DNA of 58,816 nt from an uncultured Dorea sp. (GTDB lineage: Bacteria > Bacillota > Clostridia > Lachnospirales > Lachnospiraceae), in contig CAJTYU010000006.1 in the NCBI GenBank assembly GCA_910584095.1, positions 57,819 through 116,634 on the forward strand. The letters are read 5' to 3'. Both the position numbers and the translations under genes were made by a program. Below the pieces are notes generated by a model. That model saw nothing but the letters and a program-made list of their open reading frames with translations. It was not told the DNA's origin and did no database searches. The number at the start of each line of letters is the position of its first letter. The stretch's first letter is position 1. Shown one piece after another: positions 34,303-42,552 of this stretch.

Positions 34303-35661
34303 ATGGCATTTCGGAAGGATTTTGCATGGGGCGCTGCAACCAGCGCCTATCAGATTGAAGGAGCCGTGAGAGAAGACGGCAAGGGAGAAGACATCTGGGA
34401 TATTTATACGAAGGAGCCGGGCCGCATTTTCGGCGGCCATACGGGAGAAACCGCCTGCGATCATTACCACAGATACCGGGAAGACGTCCGGATCATGAAA
34501 GAAATGGGACTGAAAGCGTACCGTTTTTCTATCAACTGGTCCAGAGTGCTTCCAGAAGGACATGGACGTGTAAATGAAGCGGGAATCGCATTTTACAACG
34601 CGCTGATCGACGAGCTTCTGGAAAATGGGATCGAACCTTATATTACGCTGTACCACTGGGAGCTTCCCTATGAGCTGTATAAGCGGGGCGGCTGGATGAA
34701 TCCCCGGATCGTGGAATGGTTCGGAGAATATGCAAAGCTCGCAGCGGAGCGGTTCAGCGACCGGGTGACTCACTTTTTTACACTGAATGAACCCCAGTGT
34801 TTTGTAGGGTTGGGATTCCTGATAGGGGAACATGCGCCGGGGCTGAAATGTCCGCTGAAGGATACTTTCGAGATGGCGCACAATGTCTTGAAGGCACATG
34901 GGCGCGCAGTGCAGATGCTGCGTCAGTGTGGAAGGCGGCCGCTGACGATCGGCTATGCGCCTACGGCCAGTATGTGCTATCCGGAAACGGAGAAGCCGGA
35001 GGACATTGAGGCCGCAAGACAGATGCTTTTTGCCTTGCAGCCCGACGATAGAAATTGGACATGGAATGTGTCATGGTGGTCAGATCCGGTACTCACGGGA
35101 CATTATCCGGAGGAAGGGCTGAAGCGGTATGAACCTTATCTGCCGGAGATAACGGATGCGGATATGGCGCTGATCTCAGAGCCGATTGATGTGTACGGCC
35201 AGAATATTTATAATGGAAGGTGCATCCGCATGGGTGAAAACGGCATGCCGGAGGATGTGAAGCGCTATGAGGGATTTCCAAAGACAGCCATCGACTGGCC
35301 GGTAACGCCAAAGGCGCTGTACTGGGGACCCAAGTTTTTGTATGAACGGTATCAGAAGCCGATTTATATTACCGAAAATGGATTATCCTGCCATGATGTG
35401 ATTTCGATAGACGGAAAAGTTCATGACCCCAATAGGATTGATTTTCTGGCAAGATATCTGCGTGAGCTGAAGCGGGCGGCAGGAGAGATTGACCTGCGGG
35501 GGTATTTTCAGTGGTCGCTGATGGATAATTTTGAGTGGGCAAAGGGATATTCCGAGCGTTTTGGAATGGTCTATGTGGATTATCGGACCGGGCAGAGAAT
35601 CCCAAAGGATTCTGCATATTGGTACCATGATGTGATTCAGAACAATGGAGAAGAATTATGA
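34303..35661 (+). CDS. GH1 beta-glucosidase/beta-mannosidase-type enzyme
   Basis: 452 residues, the standard GH1 length. FAWGAATSAYQIEGA opens the barrel. TLNEP gives the acid/base Glu163 and ITENG the nucleophile Glu358. The C-terminal DNFEWAKGYSERFGMVYVDY suits a free-sugar rather than a 6-phospho enzyme, since the 6-phospho signature (S-x-x-x-x-K-Y) is not seen. It would remove beta-glucosyl units, for instance from glucomannan oligosaccharides, in the cytoplasm. A perfect AAGGAGG lies 9 nt before the ATG. ATGA overlap joins it to the next gene. Confidence 0.87.
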   Translation: MAFRKDFAWGAATSAYQIEGAVREDGKGEDIWDIYTKEPGRIFGGHTGETACDHYHRYREDVRIMKEMGLKAYRFSINWSRVLPEGHGRVNEAGIAFYNALIDELLENGIEPYITLYHWELPYELYKRGGWMNPRIVEWFGEYAKLAAERFSDRVTHFFTLNEPQCFVGLGFLIGEHAPGLKCPLKDTFEMAHNVLKAHGRAVQMLRQCGRRPLTIGYAPTASMCYPETEKPEDIEAARQMLFALQPDDRNWTWNVSWWSDPVLTGHYPEEGLKRYEPYLPEITDADMALISEPIDVYGQNIYNGRCIRMGENGMPEDVKRYEGFPKTAIDWPVTPKALYWGPKFLYERYQKPIYITENGLSCHDVISIDGKVHDPNRIDFLARYLRELKRAAGEIDLRGYFQWSLMDNFEWAKGYSERFGMVYVDYRTGQRIPKDSAYWYHDVIQNNGEEL

Positions 35662-37517
35662 GTATATTGAAATTAAAGCCAAGCTGCAAGGACTATCTCT
35701 GGGGCGGCAGCAGACTGAAGGAAGAATATGGAAAGGAATATGCGGGGGACGTGCTTGCCGAGACATGGGAATTATCCTGCCATCCGGACGGCCCTTCTTA
35801 TATTGCAAATGGAGCTTTTAAAGGAAAGACGCTGCAGGATTATATTGACGAAGAAGGAAAAGAGGTGTTGGGGACGCACTGCCGAAGGTTTCGGGATTTT
35901 CCAATCTTGACAAAATTTATTGACGCAAGGGATAATCTGTCCATTCAGGTACACCCGGATAACGGATATGCGCTGAAGAATGAAGGGCAGTATGGAAAGA
36001 CCGAAATGTGGTATGTGATGGATGCCGGGGAGGGAGCCTATCTCTATTATGGATTCCGTCAGGAAATCAGCCGGGAGGAATTCGAGAGGCGCATCGAAGA
36101 GGATACGCTTCTGGAGGTTTTGAACGCAGTCCCGGTGCAGAAGGGGGATGTTCTGTTTATTGAATCCGGCACAATCCATGCCATTGGAAAGGATATTCTG
36201 ATCGCGGAAATCCAGCAGAATTCCAACGTGACCTACCGGGTGTATGATTACGGCCGGGTGGGCAAAGACGGTAAAAAGAGGGATCTTCATATAGAAAAGG
36301 CTCTGGCGGTCACAAGGCGGGTGCCGATTATCCGGGATAAGAAAAGCTACCCCCATGTGGCGGACTGCGATTATTTTACCGTGGACAAATTAAATTTAGA
36401 CGGCAAGGTTATGAAGCGGATGGAAGGAACTGTATCCGGGGAATCCTTCGCGAGCATCCTGATACTGGACGGCGAGGGCAGGATTACCTGCGGCCGGGAG
36501 AGACTTGCCTTTCAGAAGGGAGACAGTTTCTTTCTCTCAGCCGGAAGCGGAGCTTATCAGGTGGAAGGACGGTGCGACGCGCTGATTACCACAATCCGGG
36601 AAAAGGCGGCGCCGGTACGGATCGGGATTGACATTGGGGGTACAGATACCAAAATCGGGCTGGTGGATGTGCATCAGAAGCTGATCACTTCCGTATCTGT
36701 CCCCACGAATGCTGGAGGCCGGACGCCGGTGCAGGTTTTAAGAGACATCGGCGAGACGGTCCTCGAGCTTCTGAATAGTGAAGGAATCCCGGTGGATCAA
36801 TGCGTGGGGGCGGGTATCGGCGTACCCGGCACGGTGGACCGGAAAATGGGCGTGGTCCGGTATTCCAATAATATCCGCTGGGAGCAGGTGGCGGTTGCTG
36901 AAGAAATCGGAAAGATTCTTCCCATACCGGTAAAAATAGCAAACGACGCAGACTGCGCCGCACTGGGCGAGGCGTCGGCGGGAGCCGGAAGGGGCTGGCA
37001 GGATGTGGTCATGCTGACCTTGGGAACCGGAGTCGGCGGGGGCATTATCCTAAATGGAGAAATATATGAAGGAAAAGGCGTCGGCGGAAGCGAGCTTGGG
37101 CATATGGTGATCCTGGAGGACGGCGAACCCTGTACCTGCGGCCGCAGGGGATGTTTGGAAGCATATGCCTCCGCCACAGCCTTGGTTCGCAGCGCAGAGA
37201 GAAAATTGGGAAAGAAGGAATTGACGCCCAAGCAGATCTTTGAGCTGGCAGAACAGGGAGAGAAAGCCGCGCAGGAGGCAGTGGAAGACTACCAGAAAAA
37301 ACTTGCCACGGGAATCGTCAACATCGTCAATATTTTCCGCCCTCAGCTTGTGCTGATCGGCGGCGGGATCTCCGCGCAGGGGGAGAAGCTTCTGGCTCCG
37401 CTGCGGGAAATCGTAAAGGAAAATGCCTTTGGAGGAAGCAAGGGAGAGGTGCCGGAAATAGAAGCGGCGTCCCTTGGGAACGACGCCGGGATGATTGGGG
37501 CGGCTAGTCTGGTGTAA
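35658..37517 (+). CDS. Fusion of mannose-6-phosphate isomerase and ROK-family sugar kinase
   Basis: 619 residues. The first half (about 1-315) is a class I isomerase: LTKFIDARDNLSIQVHPDN and KTEMWYV carry zinc ligands, with GTIHAIG later. The second half, from about 318 (RIGIDIGGTDTKIG), is a ROK kinase with GVPGTVD, NDADCAALGE, GTGVGGG and the zinc motif CTCGRRGC. The isomerase makes fructose 6-phosphate from mannose 6-phosphate. The kinase would phosphorylate glucose or mannose freed by the phosphorylases and GH1. The frame is open through the junction with no internal ribosome site, so it reads as a true fusion rather than two genes. ATG overlaps the GH1 stop (ATGA). Confidence 0.88.
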   Translation: MSILKLKPSCKDYLWGGSRLKEEYGKEYAGDVLAETWELSCHPDGPSYIANGAFKGKTLQDYIDEEGKEVLGTHCRRFRDFPILTKFIDARDNLSIQVHPDNGYALKNEGQYGKTEMWYVMDAGEGAYLYYGFRQEISREEFERRIEEDTLLEVLNAVPVQKGDVLFIESGTIHAIGKDILIAEIQQNSNVTYRVYDYGRVGKDGKKRDLHIEKALAVTRRVPIIRDKKSYPHVADCDYFTVDKLNLDGKVMKRMEGTVSGESFASILILDGEGRITCGRERLAFQKGDSFFLSAGSGAYQVEGRCDALITTIREKAAPVRIGIDIGGTDTKIGLVDVHQKLITSVSVPTNAGGRTPVQVLRDIGETVLELLNSEGIPVDQCVGAGIGVPGTVDRKMGVVRYSNNIRWEQVAVAEEIGKILPIPVKIANDADCAALGEASAGAGRGWQDVVMLTLGTGVGGGIILNGEIYEGKGVGGSELGHMVILEDGEPCTCGRRGCLEAYASATALVRSAERKLGKKELTPKQIFELAEQGEKAAQEAVEDYQKKLATGIVNIVNIFRPQLVLIGGGISAQGEKLLAPLREIVKENAFGGSKGEVPEIEAASLGNDAGMIGAASLV

Positions 37518-37604
37518 AGAGTTGCGGCCGGTAATGATGAAGAACACAAGAAAAATGAAAGGAACATCAGATAACAGAAGATAGAAAAGCGGTCTGCGGT
37601 AAAC

Positions 37605-37626
37605 GACCTGCCGTTTACGGCAGGTC
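37605..37626. terminator. Hairpin between convergent kinase-fusion and lacI-type genes
   Basis: GACCTGCCG (37605-37613), loop TTTA, CGGCAGGTC (37618-37626). It overlaps the last codons of the leftward regulator and probably ends transcription from one or both sides; T-runs are weak. Confidence 0.6.
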
Positions 37627-38655
37627 AGAATTTTCGGCCTCCCGGTCGAATAATATAGTAGGGATTATTTTATGGACCGGTTCCGTAAGGGGGGCCGGTC
37701 TTCTTTTTTTGCGTTCGTTCATTAATTCTACGAGCAGGCTCACAGTTTCATAAGCCAGTTTGTCAATCTGCTGTCCTACGGTGCTGAAAGGAATGACGCC
37801 TTCTCTGGAAATAGGGGAATTGTCAAATCCCACCAAAAGATAATCCTTCGGAAGCCTTCCATATTTTCGATAAAGAAGATTTAGAAGGACATTTGCCTGC
37901 GTATCATTGGAAATAAATATACCTTTTTTGCAGGAAGGATAGGTTTGGACAATTTCATCCAGCACGCTGGTTAACTGGGCCTGAATGGATTCATAGCTGC
38001 TTTCGATTTCCCGCAGGAAAAGCTGGCGGGGGAGATGATGCTCCTGACAGTAATCAAGAAAGCCCTGCATGCGTCCGTAAGCTGGAATGGCCGGGTCTGC
38101 CGGGGAATTGATGTGCAGCAGCACATCGCAGTTATGCCTGTGGAGGAAAGACGCGGCCTGCCGCCCGCCGGAGTAGTTGTCAGAATTTACGCTGCACACA
38201 TGCTCGTCTTCACGCTCTATGGTGACAATAGGGATGGGTAATTCTGCCAGATCCCGGGAAGGGATGGTGTGGCTTAGGATGATCAGGCCTTCTATTTTAT
38301 AGGCAAGAAGCTCCTGAATATACCGCCGTTCCGTTTCCTCTTGCTCGTTTCCGGCAAAAACAAGGAATTTGTATCCAAAGGTCTCATAGGTAGAAAGAAT
38401 CCGGCTCAGCGTTTCCGAATAGTAATGGAGAACCAGATTTGGGATAATGATTCCGATAAATTCGGTTTTTCCATTGGCGAGGATGCGGGCGACTTTATTT
38501 TCACGGTAATCCAGATCGATCAGCGCCTGTGCAATGATTTCTTGATTTCTCAGGGTCAGGGAATCAGGATTGTTGAAATATCTGGAAATGGTAGTTTTGG
38601 AAAAATTCGTATATTTTGCAATGTCGTCAAAGGTGACGTTTTTTTTCTGAGTCAT
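37615..38655 (-). CDS. LacI-family regulator of the GH32 locus
   Basis: 346 residues. HTH VTFDDIAKYTNFSKTTISRYFNNPDSLT is followed by the effector domain with FIGIIIPNLVLHYY and DYLLVGFDNSPIS. It is transcribed away from the transporter genes at 39019. GTAACCGGTTAC-type operators occupy the shared intergenic region, fitting dual control of itself and the transporter. AAAGGACA precedes the ATG. The likely inducer is a beta-fructoside or its phosphate (inference from the GH32 gene). Confidence 0.88.
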   Translation of the reverse strand: MTQKKNVTFDDIAKYTNFSKTTISRYFNNPDSLTLRNQEIIAQALIDLDYRENKVARILANGKTEFIGIIIPNLVLHYYSETLSRILSTYETFGYKFLVFAGNEQEETERRYIQELLAYKIEGLIILSHTIPSRDLAELPIPIVTIEREDEHVCSVNSDNYSGGRQAASFLHRHNCDVLLHINSPADPAIPAYGRMQGFLDYCQEHHLPRQLFLREIESSYESIQAQLTSVLDEIVQTYPSCKKGIFISNDTQANVLLNLLYRKYGRLPKDYLLVGFDNSPISREGVIPFSTVGQQIDKLAYETVSLLVELMNERKKRRPAPLTEPVHKIIPTILFDREAENSDLP

Positions 38656-38770
38656 TGTATCGTGTCCTTTCCGCGGCAGTTGTATTTCTGTCTGTGATTT
38701 TTAGGAGGAACGCCGCCCGGTTTCTATAAGAGCGCTCCGCCCGGAAATCGCAGGCATTGACCTCCGTTTC

Positions 38771-38826
38771 AGTATATCAAAAAAGGGAATACCGGACAAT
38801 GAGGAATCGGTTAAGTAACCGGTTTT
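38771..38826 (-). promoter_or_regulatory. Promoter of the leftward lacI-type gene with upstream operator
   Basis: Minus strand TTGTCC (38799-38794), 17 nt, TATACT (38776-38771). The operator-like GTAACCGGTTTT (38815-38826) lies behind the -35 box. Confidence 0.7.
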
Positions 38827-38889
38827 GTGAAAGGTATACAATTTGGATGTCTGCAAATCAGACAATTGTCACAAATATTTTTTTGGTAA

Positions 38890-38957
38890 TTGACTGAACT
38901 ATAGACAGAGTGTTAAGATATAGTTACAAAAAAGTAACCGGTTACTTTACCGGTTAC
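38890..38957 (+). promoter_or_regulatory. Promoter and double operator of the GH32-locus transporter
   Basis: TTGACT (38890-38895), 18 nt, TAAGAT (38914-38919). Downstream lie a perfect operator GTAACCGGTTAC (38934-38945), extended to an 18-bp palindrome at 38931-38948, and an abutting second site TTTACCGGTTAC (38946-38957). This is the position for repression by the divergent LacI protein. The rest of the 363-nt gap is the leftward promoter and leader. Confidence 0.8.
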
Positions 38958-39018
38958 AAAACAAAAAAGTTTGCTGGAAGGAAACAGCGAACAGGAGTGA
39001 AACAAGGAGGGAAGACGC

Positions 39019-40395
39019 ATGAGAAAGAGATTCATGGCAAGGGCTGCGGCAGCCGGGCTTGTGACGGCGCTTACGGCGTCCATGCTGACCGGATGCAGGT
39101 TTGGATTTGCAAGCGACCCGGATGATCCGAACGAAGAAGAAGCGGTTATACCCATCGATACCTCGGTAGATACGTTTGAGTATGACGCTTCTTTGAAGGG
39201 GACGAGTATCACACTGTTAAATTCCAAGGCAGAGATTCAGGTGGCCCTTGGAGAGATGGGGGCCGCATTTGAGGAAAAATCGGGCGTTCATGTAGAGGTA
39301 ATGCCGGTTACAGACGGTGATTCCCCTTATACCAAGGTGGTCAGCCTTTATAATTCCGGCAATCCGCCTACCATGTCGATTCTGGATACCACGGACGTTA
39401 TCGCGCTGGCCGAGGAGAAGGCGGCGGATCTGACGGAGGAAGAATGGACGAATGAAGCGGGGGAGTATCTGACAGAGGTAAATGGAAAAATATACAGCTT
39501 TCCGCTGTGCATTGAAGGACGGGGAATCATTTACAACAAAGCTGTGATCGAGAAAGCATTGGGGCGGGAATTTGACCCGGAGTCCATTACCACGCAGGAT
39601 GAATTTGTGGAACTTCTGGATACTCTGGTGGATGCCGGAATTGAGAAGCCGGTTTCTGTTGCGAAGGAGGACTGGTCGCTGGGAGCCCATCATCTGCAGT
39701 ATATCTATGAAACCTATGACGGAACCTCGGAGGGGGCGCAGGCAGTCATCGAGAAGATCAAGAAGGGAAATTTAGAGCTAGAGTCCTATGACAGGCTGTC
39801 GGAGTTTCTGGATATGTTTGATGTGCTGAAGAAGTACAATGTGGCAAAGGGAGATCCCTTGGGCGCGGATTACGATGAAATGGCAATCGACTTGGCGGAT
39901 GGAAAAACCGCTTTCTGGTTTAACGGAAACTGGGCTTGGCCGAATATGGCGGAGGCCGGAGCGGAAAATGAGGATGAATATGGATTTCTTCCTTATTTCT
40001 TGAATAATGACAGAGATGATTTTGCAAATAGCAAAATTCAGGGTTCTCCCTCTAAGCAGGTGATGATCGACGGACAGATTGCTTCCGAGAAAGAGCAGGC
40101 CGCGGCAAAGGAATTTTTAAATTGGATCGTGTACAGTGAAATTGGCCAGCAGATGCTGGTAAAGACTTGTAATGTGATCCCGCCGTTTACCAATAATCCC
40201 TATGAACCGGCGGACCCGTTAAGCCGTGACATTTATGAGAAAGTCCAGGAGGGAAAAGCATTCAATGCGTCTGCGATCGTGCCGAATGACCACTGGTCCG
40301 TACTAGGGGCGGCTATGCAGAAATATCTTGCGGGAAGAAGCGACAGGGAAGAGCTTACAGAATCCATTCAGGATTACTGGGATGAGCAGGAATAA
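39019..40395 (+). CDS. ABC transporter substrate-binding lipoprotein of the GH32 locus
   Basis: 458 residues. The signal ends in MLTGC with Cys26, followed by an acidic linker (DPDDPNEEEA). The family 1 solute-binding body has FEEKSGVHVEVMPV, NPPTMSILDTTDV and GKTAFWFNGNWAWP. It should bind a fructose-containing oligosaccharide or sucrose, judged by the GH32 gene downstream. AAGGAGGG precedes the ATG. It is first of three transporter genes; unlike the other two loci, there is no hairpin between it and the permeases (13-nt gap). Confidence 0.85.
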   Translation: MRKRFMARAAAAGLVTALTASMLTGCRFGFASDPDDPNEEEAVIPIDTSVDTFEYDASLKGTSITLLNSKAEIQVALGEMGAAFEEKSGVHVEVMPVTDGDSPYTKVVSLYNSGNPPTMSILDTTDVIALAEEKAADLTEEEWTNEAGEYLTEVNGKIYSFPLCIEGRGIIYNKAVIEKALGREFDPESITTQDEFVELLDTLVDAGIEKPVSVAKEDWSLGAHHLQYIYETYDGTSEGAQAVIEKIKKGNLELESYDRLSEFLDMFDVLKKYNVAKGDPLGADYDEMAIDLADGKTAFWFNGNWAWPNMAEAGAENEDEYGFLPYFLNNDRDDFANSKIQGSPSKQVMIDGQIASEKEQAAAKEFLNWIVYSEIGQQMLVKTCNVIPPFTNNPYEPADPLSRDIYEKVQEGKAFNASAIVPNDHWSVLGAAMQKYLAGRSDREELTESIQDYWDEQE

Positions 40396-40408
40396 GGAGG
40401 AGCGTCTT

Positions 40409-41281
40409 ATGAAATCAAAAAATAGCGCGAAAGATTTTGGGATGTTTGCGCTGCCGGGAATGTTTTGCTTTTTTGCGGTTGTGATCATACCTTTTGTTTA
40501 TGGTGTGTACCTGACCCTGACAGACTGGAACGGCGTCTCAAAGGTTAAGAATTTTATTGGCCTTAAAAATTTTACAGGAGTTGTGAAGGACGCGCAGTTC
40601 TGGACCTCCCTTCTTCTGACCTTTAAGTATGTAATTGTAGTGGTGGTTTTGGTAAATGTATTTGCGTTTGCAATCGCTTACCTTCTGACGAGAGGCATTA
40701 AGGGGCAGAACTTTTTCAGGGCCGGGTTCTTTACGCCGAACTTAATTGGTGGTATTGTGCTGGGATACATTTGGCAGTTTGTTTTTTCCAGAGTATTTGT
40801 AAGCATTGGGGAAAGCACCGGGTGGAGCTTATTTGAGGTGTCCTGGCTGTCCGACCCGACCAATGCGTTTATCGCGCTGGTTGTAGTGTCTGTATGGCAG
40901 TTGTCCGGCTATATGATTCTGATTTATGTGGCTGGATTTATGGGGCTCAGCGAGGATGTGCTGGAGGCGGCAAGCATTGACGGGGCTTCCGGGTTTGTGA
41001 AGCTGAAGAATATTATTATGCCGCTGATGATGTCGTCGGTAACCATTTGTCTGTTCCTGACGCTTTCCAGGGCGTTTATGGTATACGATGTGAACCTGTC
41101 GCTGACCGCGGGCGCGCCTTACGGAACGACGGAAATGGCGGCGATGCATGTGTATGAAAAGGCGTTTACATCCAGACAGTTCGGCGTCGGCCAGTCTGAG
41201 GCGCTGATTCTGTTTATCATTGTGGCATGTATCAGCGGACTCCAGGTGTACTTTACGAAAAAGCAGGAGGTGGAAGCATAA
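40409..41281 (+). CDS. CUT1 ABC transporter permease, GH32 locus (MalF type)
   Basis: 290 residues, six spans, starting FGMFALPGMFCFFAVVIIPF. The EAA loop is LEAASIDGASGFVKLKNIIMP. Start 40409 follows AAGGAGGAG; the open frame to 40328 overlaps the binding-protein gene and adds no family sequence. The stop overlaps the next ATG by 1 nt (TAATG). Works with the 41281 permease and an unlinked ATPase. Confidence 0.88.
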   Translation: MKSKNSAKDFGMFALPGMFCFFAVVIIPFVYGVYLTLTDWNGVSKVKNFIGLKNFTGVVKDAQFWTSLLLTFKYVIVVVVLVNVFAFAIAYLLTRGIKGQNFFRAGFFTPNLIGGIVLGYIWQFVFSRVFVSIGESTGWSLFEVSWLSDPTNAFIALVVVSVWQLSGYMILIYVAGFMGLSEDVLEAASIDGASGFVKLKNIIMPLMMSSVTICLFLTLSRAFMVYDVNLSLTAGAPYGTTEMAAMHVYEKAFTSRQFGVGQSEALILFIIVACISGLQVYFTKKQEVEA

Positions 41282-42141
41282 TGAAACAGACGACGATTGG
41301 CGGAACAAAGAGAAAAGTAACAAATTTTCTTGCAATGGCGGGACTGGTTATAATTTTTATTGCCTATATGTTTCCATTTCTGATGGTAGTGATCAATTCC
41401 CTGAAACAGAAACGGGATATTATAAAGAGTCCTTTTTCATGGCTGTTTACGATTAAGGGACTGTCCTTTGACAATTTTGTAAAAGCATTTACCCAGATGG
41501 ATTTCCTGAACGCATTCAAGAATTCCCTGATTATAACGGTATCCGCGACGGTGCTGGTGACGCTGTTTGCCGCAATGCTGGCATATTATATAGTGCGCCA
41601 TAACAATAAGATTTCCAAGATCACCTTTGGGCTGATGGTGGCGTCCATGATCATTCCCTTTCAGGCGATTATGATTCCGCTGGTCAGCATTTACGGCGGA
41701 ACTCTGAATATCTTAAACCACAGGATCACGCTGATCTTTATGCACACGGGATTTTCCATGGCGATGTCGGTATTCATGTTCCACGGCTTTATTAAGGGAA
41801 ATGTGCCGATGGCGCTGGAGGAAGCGGCTTACATAGACGGATGTACCCATTCCCAGACCTTTTTTAAGATCGTGCTTCCGCTTTTGAAGCCGATCATTTC
41901 GACGATGGTGATTTTGAACTCTCTGGCGTTCTGGAATGATTTCCTTCTGCCGTCGCTGGTTCTGACGGATAAGAAACTGCTGACGCTGCCGCTTTCGACC
42001 TATAGTTTTTACGGCACTTATTCGGCGGATTATGGAACCATTATGGCCGGACTTCTGCTATGTGTAGTTCCGATTCTGATTTTGTATATCGTACTCCAGA
42101 AGCAGATTATCGGCGGCGTGGTTGCCGGTGCGGTGAAATAA
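41281..42141 (+). CDS. CUT1 ABC transporter permease, GH32 locus (MalG type)
   Basis: 286 residues, six spans, the first in AMAGLVIIFIAYMFPFLM. The EAA loop is LEEAAYIDGCTHSQTFFKIVLP, and the protein ends QIIGGVVAGAVK. Start 41281 is coupled to the previous gene by TAATG with AGGAGG upstream; an in-frame start at 41227 would overlap the upstream gene by 55 nt. Confidence 0.88.
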   Translation: MKQTTIGGTKRKVTNFLAMAGLVIIFIAYMFPFLMVVINSLKQKRDIIKSPFSWLFTIKGLSFDNFVKAFTQMDFLNAFKNSLIITVSATVLVTLFAAMLAYYIVRHNNKISKITFGLMVASMIIPFQAIMIPLVSIYGGTLNILNHRITLIFMHTGFSMAMSVFMFHGFIKGNVPMALEEAAYIDGCTHSQTFFKIVLPLLKPIISTMVILNSLAFWNDFLLPSLVLTDKKLLTLPLSTYSFYGTYSADYGTIMAGLLLCVVPILILYIVLQKQIIGGVVAGAVK

Positions 42142-42552
42142 GATATTTTTACTTACGGCAGGAGCGGCATGGACGCCGCCTTGTGGGAAATGCGCCTCTG
42201 AACGCCTGTTTAGCATCTTAGAATGCGGAAGGGCTTGGGGGCGCTTTTGTAATGGGAGGAGCGAAGGCTGCTGTGAACGGAGCGAACCGCAACGCCGCTT
42301 ATAAATTGTGTGGAAAAATATTGCGGGTAGATTTTGACAGTGGGAGTGGGATGGGTATATAATATTTTCATAGAAATAAGATCGCGCAGGCTGTGTAGGA
42401 CGCATTCATGGTTTTCATGAAGCAACGGGTTAAGCGGCCATGCTATTAGGGGTATTTGACGCTGCTCCAAATTCTTGATACGGACGGGTTTTGCCTGTTT
42501 AGGGATGGATGCGTTTAGGTTTTTAATTTGGCGGGAAGAGGATTAGACGAGT
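42142..42552 (+). promoter_or_regulatory. 411-nt gap with palindromic element and consensus promoter
   Basis: The gap holds a weak hairpin GCGGC/GCCGC (42164-42179), a degenerate palindromic element (42267-42293), and a promoter with both consensus hexamers, TTGACA (42334-42339) and TATAAT (42358-42363), spacing 18. This leaves a leader of about 180 nt before the GH32 start. No known riboswitch was recognised in the leader. The GH32 gene is therefore probably expressed independently of the transporter. Confidence 0.7.
42267..42293. repeat. 27-nt interspersed palindromic element, copy 3 (degenerate)
   Basis: Begins GCTGCTGTGAACGGAGCGAA and ends CCGCAAC. Same length and centre as the element at 8761-8787. 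Confidence 0.6.
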
